Assembly: GCA_034421995.1 (NCBI GenBank)
Contig: DAOUJY010000057.1
Coordinates: forward strand, 8,865 to 72,864
Origin: Bin87 sp034421995
GTDB lineage: Bacteria > Chloroflexota > Dehalococcoidia > Lucifugimonadales > UBA3495
Reading direction: 5' to 3'
DNA: 64,000 bases
Positions 1 through 6,981 of the stretch are shown here, in pieces. The translations under genes were made by a program, and so were the position numbers. The notes below the pieces were generated by a model, which did no database searches, had not been told where the DNA came from, and was given only the letters and a program-made list of their open reading frames with translations. Every line of letters begins with the position of its first letter. The first letter of the stretch is position 1.

Positions 1-417
1 GAACCCGGCGGTGGCGCCGGCGAAGGAATTATCGGGGAAGGGCAGCCGCAGGGCGTCGCCCTGCACAAATGAAATGGGAAGACTGGATTCCGGCCTTCGC
101 CGGAATGACGATGGCGTTTGATGGGCCGACGGTATTTTGAGGCGGGCGATGGAGAGCATTTCCGGCAGCAGGTCAACGCCCACCACGCCGGTTACGCCAG
201 GACAGCGCGCCAGGGCGAAGGCTAAATCGCCGGTGCCGGTGGCGATGTCGAGGGCCGGCCCGGCCGCGCCGGCAGCGGTGAGCCGGGCGGTGTCCCGCTT
301 CCAGCGGTGATGCAACCCGCCGGTCATCAGCGAGTTCATCAGATCGTAGCGTGGCGAGATGCGGGCGAACATCTCCGCCACGTAACGCCGCTTGTCGTCG
401 CCGGTCAGGTGGGCCAT
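1..417 (-). CDS. menG: Demethylmenaquinone methyltransferase (UbiE/MenG), cut by window edge
   Basis: SAM-dependent C-methyltransferase for the last step of menaquinone synthesis. The visible N-terminal part has the family pattern: YVAEMFARISPRYDLMNSL, then the SAM loop DIATGTGDLAFALA, VDLLPEML, and later GDALRLPFPDNSF. Between the VDLLPEML helix and the GDA strand there are about 19 extra residues, including SFRRRPESS, which are encoded by a palindromic repeat at 81-110 that keeps the frame open. ATG at 417 is preceded by AGAGG; GTG at 420 is an alternative. The C-terminus lies outside the window. It is the last gene of a minus-strand run with ribD-like and ubiX, which fits quinone synthesis. 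Confidence 0.85.
   Translation of the reverse strand, partial: MAHLTGDDKRRYVAEMFARISPRYDLMNSLMTGGLHHRWKRDTARLTAAGAAGPALDIATGTGDLAFALARCPGVTGVVGVDLLPEMLSIARLKIPSAHQTPSSFRRRPESSLPISFVQGDALRLPFPDNSFAGATAGF
81..110. repeat. REP-like palindrome inside menG
   Basis: GGATTCCGGCCTTCGCCGG followed by AATGACG: the inverted-repeat family (ATTCCGGCGAAAGCCGGAAT core) seen at many places in this window. Here it lies in frame within the methyltransferase gene. Confidence 0.85.
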
Positions 418-437
418 CACGCTAACCTCTACATCCG

Positions 438-490
438 TCATTCCGGCCCCCCGTATCTAGTACGGGGCAAGCTTTGAGCCGGAATCCAGA
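438..490. repeat. Composite REP-like repeat at the end of the reductase gene
   Basis: CATTCCGGCCCCCCGTATCT with a CCCCGTA..TACGGGG palindrome nested between the two halves of the ATTCCGGC/GCCGGAAT palindrome. It encodes the C-terminal tail and TAG stop of the upstream reductase and sits just before the menG ribosome binding site. Confidence 0.75.
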
Positions 491-1050
491 GGGGGGCATG
501 GGCGGTAGCGCAGCATCACTACACCGTCATCGTAGGATTGAGACTCGACCAGTTCCAGCCGCGTCGGTGGTGGATTCCGGCTTTCGCCGGAATGACGGGG
601 GGATGTGGAATGACCGGGGGATGTGAGGGGAATGCCGCGCCCCAGGATCACCGGGATCACGTGGACCAGGTATTCGTCGATCAGGCCGGCGAGCCGGAAC
701 TGCTCCGCCAGGTTGCCGCCGCCCACCAGCCACACGACGCCGGGGTAACGCGCCGCGATTAATTGTGCGAATTCCGTCGGCGACGCGCTGACAAACTCAA
801 CCCCATGGGGGTTGTCATCCGGCGGATTGCTGGTGAAAACATACGCGGGCTTGCCGGCGTAGGGCCATTGGCCGAAACCCAAAACCTGGTCGTAGGTGCG
901 CCGCCCCATCACCAGCGCGTCAACGCCGGCGTAGAAATCGGCGTAACCGTAGTCGTCGGAATCCCCCTCCGGCAGCCAGCCCACGCCGCCGTCGGCGTCG
1001 GCGACGTAGCCGTCGAGGCTGGCGGCGACGTAGTAGACGATTTTGGGCAT
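457..1050 (-). CDS. Dihydrofolate reductase family protein (RibD C-terminal-like)
   Basis: NADPH-dependent reductase of the RibD-C/DHFR fold. The N-terminus IVYYVAASLDGYVADADGG, then ALVMGRRTYDQVLGFGQWPY, VVWLVGGGNLAEQF and VIPVILGRGIPL are family motifs. ATG at 1050 matches the usual start; upstream in-frame codons add non-homologous residues. Two repeats have altered the gene. One puts about 22 residues (SPRHSGESRNPPPTR region) between GRGIPL and the last strand LELVESQSYDDGVVMLRYR. A second supplies the tail PPLDSGSKLAPY and the stop. The precise substrate is unknown. It lies 35 bases after ubiX on the same strand. Confidence 0.85.
   Translation of the reverse strand: MPKIVYYVAASLDGYVADADGGVGWLPEGDSDDYGYADFYAGVDALVMGRRTYDQVLGFGQWPYAGKPAYVFTSNPPDDNPHGVEFVSASPTEFAQLIAARYPGVVWLVGGGNLAEQFRLAGLIDEYLVHVIPVILGRGIPLTSPGHSTSPRHSGESRNPPPTRLELVESQSYDDGVVMLRYRPCPPLDSGSKLAPY
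566..606. repeat. REP-like palindrome inside the reductase gene
   Basis: GGATTCCGGCTTTCGCCGGA at 572-591 followed by ATGACGGGG. Perfect member of the REP family, in frame within the reductase. Two further GGGGGATGTG motifs follow immediately (599-630). Confidence 0.85.
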
Positions 1051-1085
1051 AACGCAGCCGCGCTCACGGTCCAACGCAGCCAACC

Positions 1086-1703
1086 CTACCGCTCGCGGTC
1101 GCGGTACTGCATATCGTCGGGCAGACGGTCGGCGACGCCCAGGGCCACCAGGGCGCGCTGCACGACGAAGCGTACCACGCCGTCAATGTCCAGCGGTTTC
1201 AGGTAGAAGGGCGGCTCCGGCGGGAGGATGGTCGCGCCCAGCCGGGACAGGGTCAGCATATTCTCCAGGTGGATGGCGTGGAGCGGCGTCTCCCGGGGGA
1301 TCAGGACCAGCCGGCGGTTCTCCTTCAGCGTAACGTCGGCGGCGCGGAGCAGCAGGTTGGGGGTCAGGCCGTGGGCCAGCGACGCCACGGAGTTCATGCT
1401 GGCCGGCGCGATGACCATGCCGGCGGTGGGAAAGGTGCCGCTGGCGATGGGGGCAAACAGGTCGCTGATGGCGTAATGGCGAAAATGCGGATACTCCACC
1501 CAGCGGGCCGCCGCGTCGTTGTAGGATTCGTCCAGCTCCTCCTGCCACACCATGCGGGCCGCGTTGGACGCCACGACCGCCACCGGCGTCTCCCGTTCCA
1601 GCAGCGCGTCAACCACCCGACGGGCAATGACGGCCCCGCTGGCGCCGGTAATGCCGACGACTACCGGAGGGGCCGAAGGGTTATTGTCGGCGCGACTTGT
1701 CAA
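1086..1703 (-). CDS. ubiX: Flavin prenyltransferase UbiX
   Basis: Makes prenylated FMN, the cofactor of UbiD-type decarboxylases. The product is 205 aa, normal for UbiX. VVVGITGASGAVIARRVVDAL at the N-terminus is the FMN-binding signature; APASMNSVASLAHGL and the arginine-rich stretch RRLVLIPRETPLHAIHLENML are further family motifs. The only start that keeps the glycine loop is TTG at 1703, without a clear ribosome binding site, so the exact start is uncertain. It follows the TPP enzyme by 12 bases. Beside menG and with a UbiA-type prenyltransferase at 26571, a role in futalosine-pathway menaquinone synthesis is plausible. Confidence 0.9.
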   Translation of the reverse strand: MTSRADNNPSAPPVVVGITGASGAVIARRVVDALLERETPVAVVASNAARMVWQEELDESYNDAAARWVEYPHFRHYAISDLFAPIASGTFPTAGMVIAPASMNSVASLAHGLTPNLLLRAADVTLKENRRLVLIPRETPLHAIHLENMLTLSRLGATILPPEPPFYLKPLDIDGVVRFVVQRALVALGVADRLPDDMQYRDRER

Positions 1704-1715
1704 CGTTTGAACCCG

Positions 1716-2402
1716 TTACTGTCCGATGATATTGAGCAAGGCCTGGCGCTTCTCGTCACGCACGGCTTTCAGGGCGCGTTCCAGCGCGGCCGGCGCCTCC
1801 GCCGGATCCTCCACCCGCTCGCCGTAGCCGCCGGCCGCCTGGCAGATCAGCTCGTACTGGAACGACTGAGAGAGCGTTGTAACCGCGAAGTTGTTGGTCT
1901 GCACCGCGTAGCCATCGGCGTAGGTGCCCCGGGTCGCGCTCTGCACGGCGTTCCAGATGCCGTTGTTCCACACGATGGTCAGAATGGGCAGTCGCTGCGC
2001 GTCGGACACGATGTGCCCGGCGGTGCCGGAACCAAAGATGTACGACCCGTCGCCCACACAGCAGATCACCGTCCGGTTTGGGTCGGCCAGCTTCGCCCCC
2101 AGCGCCGCGCCAATTCCCCAGCCGAGGCCGCCGGACACCGGCACGCCGAAGAAACTCCCCGGCCGCCTGACGTCGATCTGCGCCGCGTCGATGCCCAGTT
2201 CGTTCAGCACGATGGTATCGTCGTCCAGCACGTCGGACAGGCACCTGGTGAACCACGATTTGCTGATGGGCGTCTGTCCGCTGGCGGCCACCGCCTGCCG
2301 CTGCCAGCCGGCCCGCATCTCGTCGTTGCGACGTTCCCACTCGCCGGTCCGGTTTTTGACCGCCGCCGCATCGACGCCAATCTCCCGGACCGTATCCACC
2401 AA
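1716..2402 (-). CDS. TPP-dependent acetolactate-synthase-like enzyme, C-terminal part after an amber stop
   Basis: Middle tail and C-terminal PYR/PP-type domain of a thiamine-diphosphate enzyme. The TPP/Mg motif is clear: CVGDGSYIFGS then about 25 residues to WNNGIWNAV. It is in the same frame as the N-terminal part upstream, from which it is separated by a single TAG at 2408-2406 and two further codons. A TTG at 2402 could restart translation, but this piece alone lacks the catalytic glutamate domain. Together the two parts make about 568 residues, the normal length of the family, so this is most likely one gene broken by one nonsense codon (or read through). Confidence 0.8.
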   Translation of the reverse strand: MVDTVREIGVDAAAVKNRTGEWERRNDEMRAGWQRQAVAASGQTPISKSWFTRCLSDVLDDDTIVLNELGIDAAQIDVRRPGSFFGVPVSGGLGWGIGAALGAKLADPNRTVICCVGDGSYIFGSGTAGHIVSDAQRLPILTIVWNNGIWNAVQSATRGTYADGYAVQTNNFAVTTLSQSFQYELICQAAGGYGERVEDPAEAPAALERALKAVRDEKRQALLNIIGQ

Positions 2403-2405
2403 AGC

Positions 2406-3422
2406 CTATATGACCAGCCGGGGCGTGCCGGCCAGGTTCAGGTCAACCTGGAACCCGCGCACCGGATAGGCGGAAAAGAGCGGGTCATCGCCGATGCCGA
2501 TTACTTGGCAGCCTTCGGCCGGCTGGTGTCGCTTTGGGGTCCACGGCACGTCGGCTTCCAGGACCACCACCACGTCCGCGTCGGCCAGCGCCGACCCAAT
2601 ATCCGACCCGGCATACAGGGCGTGGTTTTTGGGGAAGTTGGCGTACAGCGCCCCCGACTCGAACACCGCCATGCCCAGCAGCTCGGCCAACTCCACCAGC
2701 GGGACAACCGTCCGGGGGTCCTTGCCGCCGCCCCGGGTGACCAGGATGGGGTTGCGCGCTCCTGCCAGCGCGCAGGCCGCCCACCCGATGGCTTCCGGCG
2801 TGGGCATACGGTCGCCGGCCTTCTGCTGTCGGGAGGCGTCCCGGTACGAAAGGCCATCAATCTCCTCTGCCAGCACCTCCCGGGGCATGGTCAAGTACAC
2901 CGGGCCGGCCGGCGGAGACTCGGCGATGGCAAAGGCCCGGTCCACCAGGCTCTCCAGGTCGGCGCCGTGGCGCAGTTCGTAGTCCCACTTCACCCACTCG
3001 CGCACCATGGCGGCCTGGTCGAAAGATTCCTGGGCCCAGTGGATGCTGCCGTCGCGGGAACCCCGGGCCTCGCCCTCGGTGATGGGCGTCCGGCCGGCGC
3101 TGAACAGCATGGGCACGTTGGAGCGGGCGGCGTTGACGATGCCGCCAATAGCGTTGGCGGTTCCTGGAACGGTATGCACCATCACCACCTGGGGACGCCC
3201 GGTGATCATCGTGTAGCCGTGGGCCATGCTGACGGCGGTAACCTCGTGGGGCACCGGAATGGGATGCGGCGCCGGCAGTTCCTGCGCCTGCCGCTTGGCG
3301 TAGGCCTCGATGATGGGCGCGAAATCCGTCCCGCCGTTGCCGAAGAAATAATCAATCCCACGGGCAGTCAGCAACTCCAGGTAAGCCTCCGCAACACTCT
3401 CCACCGGGGCATGGTTCAGCAT
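2406..3422 (-). CDS. TPP-dependent acetolactate-synthase-like enzyme, N-terminal part ending at an amber stop
   Basis: N-terminal PYR domain and middle domain of an acetolactate synthase/benzoylformate decarboxylase-type enzyme. VESVAEAYLELLTARGIDYFF, the HEVTAVSMAHGY segment holding the conserved catalytic glutamate, and HTVPGTANAIGGIVNAARSNVPML are diagnostic. ATG at 3422 follows GAGG at good spacing; the longer reading frame upstream has no homology. Translation ends at TAG 2408-2406 after TPRLVI, and the frame continues without shift into ALVDTVREIG. Substrate unknown. First gene of the minus-strand run leading to ubiX, the reductase and menG. Confidence 0.85.
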   Translation of the reverse strand: MLNHAPVESVAEAYLELLTARGIDYFFGNGGTDFAPIIEAYAKRQAQELPAPHPIPVPHEVTAVSMAHGYTMITGRPQVVMVHTVPGTANAIGGIVNAARSNVPMLFSAGRTPITEGEARGSRDGSIHWAQESFDQAAMVREWVKWDYELRHGADLESLVDRAFAIAESPPAGPVYLTMPREVLAEEIDGLSYRDASRQQKAGDRMPTPEAIGWAACALAGARNPILVTRGGGKDPRTVVPLVELAELLGMAVFESGALYANFPKNHALYAGSDIGSALADADVVVVLEADVPWTPKRHQPAEGCQVIGIGDDPLFSAYPVRGFQVDLNLAGTPRLVI

Positions 3423-3545
3423 ATTACATCCTCGCAATCGGGTTGTCAGCAAGATACCACTCCGGCGGCGCGTCAACCAACCGCAGCGCAATGGTGGCGT
3501 TCCGTTTCAGGTGGTTCGGTTGATAATCCGTCACTCCGGTGGTTT

Positions 3546-3553
3546 GGCTGGTT
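3546..3553 (+). repeat. Left target-site duplication GGCTGGTT
   Basis: GGCTGGTT directly abuts the left terminal inverted repeat; the same 8 bases directly follow the right terminal repeat at 8047-8054. Eight bases is the size typical of IS1595-family insertions. Confidence 0.9.
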
Positions 3554-3653
3554 GGCAATTATAACCCAAAGTAGCAAACCTATAGATTTAGAACACTAGT
3601 CCCAGCATCAGCCCCAGAACCTATGACCCAGACCGTTCCGTGATAAACTGAAC
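3554..3653 (+). repeat. Left terminal inverted repeat of the IS1595-type element
   Basis: 3554-3581 matches 8046-8019 on the other strand without mismatch. Beyond that the two ends are diverged but alignable, sharing CCCCAGAAC and GACCCAGACCGTT blocks. Confidence 0.88.
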
Positions 3654-3686
3654 ACCAACCCAGTCCATCGTGGAGGTCCTGACGAA

Positions 3687-3872
3687 ATGGCTAAACGACG
3701 ATTGCTTTTTTCCAGTCAAGAGAAAATCACGGTCCACTTGCCTGGGAAATGCGGGCCGGCGAAAAACATCAAGGATAAAAATCGAGTGACAGTCTATGGG
3801 GAGATAGACAGGATAACTAGAGCAGGGCTAATACAACGTTGTGAGATCTGCTTTCCCAAGGCAACGAAATAA
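3687..3872 (+). CDS. Small HX4C/CX2C putative zinc-binding protein, 61 aa
   Basis: Unrecognised passenger gene of the transposon. The protein has a HLPGKC (HX4C) motif near residue 18 and RCEIC (CX2C) near the C-terminus, a ligand set suited to one zinc ion. The 77-aa protein at 6982 has the same order and spacing of ligands in each half (HIYKDC and LCLIC), so the two are probably diverged copies. A GGAGG ribosome binding site lies just before the ATG at 3687. It converges on the gene ending at 3873. Function unknown; a nucleic-acid-binding or structural mini-protein is possible. Confidence 0.65.
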   Translation: MAKRRLLFSSQEKITVHLPGKCGPAKNIKDKNRVTVYGEIDRITRAGLIQRCEICFPKATK

Positions 3873-4151
3873 TCACCCGAGACGAGGATACGGGGTCGCA
3901 AACTCTATCATGTAATATGAATGCCCTTGTGGTTGGCCGGTGAGTTTATCGCAGGGTTGGATAAGGCTGACAGCTTCAATCTCTATAAAGTGGTGGCTAA
4001 GGATGTTTACCGCACGCCTACAATCGGATTTAATACGTACAATTTGATCGTCGCCAAATAATCCTGTTAAGTGGTAGTTGATTACGTCCAAACCATTCTC
4101 TTTCAATAACTGGGCTTTACTTTCAACGGTGTGATATAACGGTTTAGTCAT
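3873..4151 (-). CDS. Small conserved passenger protein, family member A, 92 aa
   Basis: Unrecognised. It shares a recurring layout with the proteins at 7212 and 7607: T(V/M)E at residues 8-10, a leucine-rich helix ending in (N/H)G(L/I).V, a central acidic stretch, and a second amphipathic helix. Here these are TVESKAQLLKENGLDVINYH and RRAVNILSHHFIEIEAVSLIQ. Its ATG overlaps the stop of the upstream gene (ATGA at 4151-4148), so the two are translationally coupled. No membrane segment or signal peptide. Confidence 0.65.
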   Translation of the reverse strand: MTKPLYHTVESKAQLLKENGLDVINYHLTGLFGDDQIVRIKSDCRRAVNILSHHFIEIEAVSLIQPCDKLTGQPQGHSYYMIEFATPYPRLG

Positions 4152-4351
4152 TGTTCGCTGGTCTCCTCTGTATCCTCACCCTCGCCTCCGTCAACCCTGT
4201 GCAACGGTGTCCAGTCAGGGTCAGCTTCGTCAGGCTCAGCTATTTCCAACCGTACCATTTCGCGGCCTTCCCTGCGTACTGGCCGACCGAACAGCGCACC
4301 GGCCAACTCCTGCGGGGTGATATCTTCAGGTATCTCAAATTGATCAGGCAT
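4148..4351 (-). CDS. Small acidic hypothetical protein, 67 aa
   Basis: Unrecognised short soluble protein with an acidic tail (DGGEGEDTEETSEQ). It begins with ATG at 4351 after AAGGAG, and a strong promoter lies immediately upstream. Its stop overlaps the start of the next gene by four bases, forming a two-gene operon. It is transcribed away from the transposase. The pairing of an acidic protein with a small partner recalls toxin-antitoxin layouts, but nothing in the sequence confirms that. Confidence 0.6.
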   Translation of the reverse strand: MPDQFEIPEDITPQELAGALFGRPVRREGREMVRLEIAEPDEADPDWTPLHRVDGGEGEDTEETSEQ

Positions 4352-4376
4352 CGTTACAACTCCTTATCTACTTGCA

Positions 4377-4405
4377 ATCATATACCAGCCGCGTTTTAAA
4401 GTCAA
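4377..4405 (-). promoter_or_regulatory. Sigma70-type promoter for the 4351/4151 operon
   Basis: On the minus strand TTGACT, exactly 17 bases, then TATGAT, about 25 bases before the ATG at 4351. The -35 lies in a TTGACTTTAA block that is repeated in the opposite orientation at 4474-4483 before the transposase, so the two divergent units may share a regulator. Confidence 0.7.
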
Positions 4406-4473
4406 GGATACACTTTAAAACACACTGGTAAGCACACTTGACACACTGGCCCTTGACAAGAGACTAACAAGTG

Positions 4474-4502
4474 TTGACTTTAAGGGCAATATATGTTACC
4501 CT
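4474..4502 (+). promoter_or_regulatory. Candidate promoter for the transposase
   Basis: TTGACT, 17 bases, TACCCT (weak -10), 32 bases before the ATG at 4534. Mirror image of the TTGACTTTAA block used by the opposite operon. Confidence 0.4.
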
Positions 4503-4533
4503 ATACCCACTTAAAGAGGTAGGCGATATAGAC

Positions 4534-5475
4534 ATGACTGATAGAAATAGCGGACCGGGACGTGCTGACCGTGAAGGGATTAGTTTATTCACGCTATATG
4601 AGATGTTCCCCGACGAAAAATCAGCACAAGAATGGTTCGAGGAAGTACGCTGGCCAGGTAACAATAGATTCTGCCCTCATTGTGATAGTGATGCTGTTGG
4701 TCCTGTAAAACACCCGACTATGCCTTATAGATGTTCAAGCTGTTACAAATACTTCAGCGTGAAAACCGGGAGCGTGATGCATGGTAGCAAGGTTCCTTTG
4801 AGGACCTGGCTCTACGCAATTTATCTGATCTCGACGAATCTGAAAGGCATTAGCAGTATGAAGTTGCATCGGGACCTCGGTATCTCCCAGAAAACAGCGT
4901 GGCACCTGCTCCATAAGATCCGCGAGGGTTTTCTGGTGGATCCGGAACAACTGACCGGCCCTGTGGAAGTGGACGAAACCTTTATCGGCGGCAGAAAGCG
5001 CAACAAAAAGAACCGCGCCGAAATCAAAGGCTTGGAGCACCTGACCCCCGTGGTAGGCATCCGAGACCAGATCACCCGAGAAATCATCGCCCTGCCTGTG
5101 GATGATAGAACCCAGGTGACGCTGCACGGGCTGATCAATAAATTCGTCGAGCCGGGCAGCACGGTTTACACGGATGAGCATCGAGCATACCAGGGCCTAC
5201 AGGGTTACCGGCACGAAACGGTCAACCATAGCGCCGGTGAGTACGTGAACCACTGGGCCACCACCAACGGCATCGAAAGCTTCTGGTCCATGCTGAAACG
5301 AGGCTACCAGGGCACGTACCACCAGATGAGCGTGAAGCACCTGCACCGTTACATCACCGAGTTTGCCGGTCGGAACAACGTGCGAGATCTGGACACGCTG
5401 GATCAGATGGCACTCCTGACCTTGGGGATGCTGGGTAGGCGCTTACGCTACCGGGATATTACGGACGGCGGTTAG
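4534..5475 (+). CDS. IS1595-family transposase (ISXO2-like)
   Basis: Catalyses cut/copy and paste of the surrounding element. The N-terminal zinc ribbon is CPHC..CSSC (residues about 44-68), followed by the helical region WLYAIYLISTNLKGISSMKLHRDLGIS. The catalytic core shows the family DDN/E signature: VEVDETFIGG (first Asp), VYTDEHRAY (second Asp), TTNGIESFWSMLKRG (Asn and Glu). The length, 313 aa, is normal and the frame is intact, so it is probably active. ATG at 4534 preceded by AGAGGTAG is chosen over the upstream GTG at 4471, which overlaps the promoter. It overlaps the convergent gene by four bases at its 3' end. Confidence 0.93.
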   Translation: MTDRNSGPGRADREGISLFTLYEMFPDEKSAQEWFEEVRWPGNNRFCPHCDSDAVGPVKHPTMPYRCSSCYKYFSVKTGSVMHGSKVPLRTWLYAIYLISTNLKGISSMKLHRDLGISQKTAWHLLHKIREGFLVDPEQLTGPVEVDETFIGGRKRNKKNRAEIKGLEHLTPVVGIRDQITREIIALPVDDRTQVTLHGLINKFVEPGSTVYTDEHRAYQGLQGYRHETVNHSAGEYVNHWATTNGIESFWSMLKRGYQGTYHQMSVKHLHRYITEFAGRNNVRDLDTLDQMALLTLGMLGRRLRYRDITDGG

Positions 5476-5903
5476 CGGGCCTTGTGCGCTTCCATGGCTC
5501 TCTGGGCTACGTCGGCGAAATGGACTACCCCTTCAACGTATTTCAGTTCTAACCGGGTTCCGTCTGAGAGGCTGATTATTGCGGATCCCAAGGTGGTTGA
5601 CCCCAGGGCTGAACTGCTGGACGGGGAGATACCGGTCAGAGTGTCGTAGCCCAGGTCAAGAAAACGGCCCGGCTCTCCCCAGTTCTGTACGAGGATGCGC
5701 TTGCTAGTTACTACGCATTTGGAATCCCGATAACTCCGCCTTTGCAGCCACCAGACCAGCAACATGAACAGACCCGGTATTATCAGAAACACCAGACCGA
5801 AGAGGACACAGCCAGCCGTCTCATTGCCAACTTCGTTAGGTTCCACTTCCAAGAGCACCGTTTCATCTGGTTCGAGGGTGAAGTTTGCCGTAACCGTGCT
5901 CAT
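5472..5903 (-). CDS. Membrane protein with PH-like (bPH2) domain, 143 aa
   Basis: Passenger gene. After about 30 soluble residues there is one long hydrophobic stretch (CVLFGLVFLIIPGLFMLLVWWL), then a basic segment and the pattern CVVTSKRILVQNWG..LDLGYDTLTGIS, which resembles bacterial PH domain proteins (DUF304 type) where the ..T.RR(I/L) strand follows the membrane anchor. Partner and role unknown. It is the last gene of a minus-strand run and converges on the transposase. Confidence 0.6.
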   Translation of the reverse strand: MSTVTANFTLEPDETVLLEVEPNEVGNETAGCVLFGLVFLIIPGLFMLLVWWLQRRSYRDSKCVVTSKRILVQNWGEPGRFLDLGYDTLTGISPSSSSALGSTTLGSAIISLSDGTRLELKYVEGVVHFADVAQRAMEAHKAR

Positions 5904-5942
5904 TGCGGCTGGCCTTTGTGAAACGGATCACGGTACCGGACC

Positions 5943-6356
5943 TCACTCGTAGGAGAGGATAGTGGCATCGCAACCGTCGTTCTCTACCGAAGCCATTGCT
6001 GTTCCTATGGTCATTCCACCGAAGGAATTGCGGGCACGGTATTCCATTATGAGTGAGTGATTTCCGTTTGCATCCACTGGCGCTATGCGTGTCTCAATCA
6101 CCTCAAAACTATCTGGGTCCTTGAGCCGATCCTTGACTCTCTGAGCTACGTCCCGATGATTGCCGTCCAGGGAACTGAGGCAATGGAACCCCTTTCTGCG
6201 TTCCTCGGCTTTCTCTTCGTCGCTAGGCCCAGTGCATACCGACATGAGAACAGCACATCCGCCGATTAGGCCAGCGAGCACTCCGCAGATTATGATGACA
6301 CCCAGCAATTTGTTACGCTTGGGCTGCTCTTCCCCGGTTTCAATTTCCGTGGCCAT
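5943..6356 (-). CDS. Membrane-anchored hypothetical protein with DPDSFE / YRARNSFGG motifs, 137 aa
   Basis: One N-terminal membrane helix (LLGVIIICGVLAGLIGGCAVLMSV) and an outside or periplasmic-type domain: CLSSLDGNHRDVAQRVKDRLKDPDSFEVIETRI..YRARNSFGGM. The DP.SFE..ET and YR.RN.FGG pattern recurs in small uncharacterised proteins of mobile elements (from memory). A strong AGGAGG lies before the ATG at 6356. Same strand as the genes on both sides of it. Function unknown. Confidence 0.65.
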   Translation of the reverse strand: MATEIETGEEQPKRNKLLGVIIICGVLAGLIGGCAVLMSVCTGPSDEEKAEERRKGFHCLSSLDGNHRDVAQRVKDRLKDPDSFEVIETRIAPVDANGNHSLIMEYRARNSFGGMTIGTAMASVENDGCDATILSYE

Positions 6357-6409
6357 CGTGGAACCTCCTATATTGCGCTGGGCAGGATGGTGCGGTATGA
6401 GATGATGAC

Positions 6410-6700
6410 TTACACGCGTCTATCATCCGGCCTGCTGTCGACCCGCTCGCCGATGATGAGCAGACCCTCGACTTGGTATTTGAAACCAAGGGTCACCACC
6501 GCTTGGAGCAGGTTCAGCAGTTTCTTACCCAGGCTCCAACTATCCGGGAGCACGAACAGGACCCGGTAGCCTTCCTGTTCCAGCTGGGGTAGGGTTCGTT
6601 CCAAGGCGCGCCCTAAACTTTCGCCTTGGAAAATCGCTAGCCAACCGCCGCGACTGTCCACCCGCCATTGGATGTTCAGCGGTCGATTTCGGGCTGTCAT
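6410..6700 (-). CDS. Hypothetical passenger protein, 96 aa
   Basis: Unrecognised soluble protein. Predicted alternating strands and helices (GGWLAIFQGESLGRALERTLPQLEQEGYRVLFVLPDSW, then LLNLLQAVVTLGFKYQVEGLLIIGE) suggest a compact alpha/beta fold. Its translation start has the same AGGAGGTTCCA context as the gene at 6356, which supports both starts. It is preceded by a long imperfect hairpin region (6735-6841). Confidence 0.55.
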   Translation of the reverse strand: MTARNRPLNIQWRVDSRGGWLAIFQGESLGRALERTLPQLEQEGYRVLFVLPDSWSLGKKLLNLLQAVVTLGFKYQVEGLLIIGERVDSRPDDRRV

Positions 6701-6734
6701 TTGGAACCTCCTAGCGGTCTCTGGATTGGCTTCT

Positions 6735-6841
6735 TGCTAGAGACGCCGGCCAGACATATGCTCCCGCTAGGAGGCACGGAGCCATCCAAAACGGTGAGCC
6801 TATGTCTTCGCGCTAGGCGTTCCGGCCTTGCGTCTCTAGCA
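6735..6841. other. Long imperfect inverted repeat between passenger genes
   Basis: TGCTAGAGACGCCGGCC at 6735-6751 pairs with GGCCTTGCGTCTCTAGCA at 6824-6841; inside, AGACATA (6752-6758) pairs with TATGTCT (6801-6807). Lies in the 280-bp gap upstream of the minus-strand gene at 6700, so it could fold in that gene's leader transcript. Confidence 0.5.
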
Positions 6842-6904
6842 GATCTGACGGTAGCAGAGGTTCCGGTTATGGTCAAGTCCGGGTTGCTGGCAGGCTGGGA
6901 ACGA

Positions 6905-6940
6905 GGACAAAAAGAGCCCGGCCTGCGTTGACCGGGCTGG
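6905..6940 (-). terminator. Rho-independent terminator, minus strand
   Basis: AGCCCGG (6915-6921) and CCGGGCT (6932-6938) form a stem; on the minus strand it is followed by CTTTTTGTCC. Would end transcripts coming from the right (7493 gene). Confidence 0.65.
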
Positions 6941-6981
6941 GGGATCGGAGTATGGTTAGCTAAAATTCAGGCAGGAGGGAG

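Noticed and set aside
1716..3422. Two independent subunits of an acetolactate-like enzyme
   Set aside because: The parts are in one frame, two codons apart, without a ribosome binding site for the second; one interrupted gene is simpler.
1269..3599. 776-aa plus-strand open frame
   Set aside because: It lies antisense to ubiX and the TPP enzyme, whose motifs are clear on the minus strand; composition is that of a GC-rich shadow frame.
4148..4351. Confident toxin-antitoxin call for the 4148/3873 pair
   Set aside because: Only gene size and overlap support it; no known toxin or antitoxin motif is visible.
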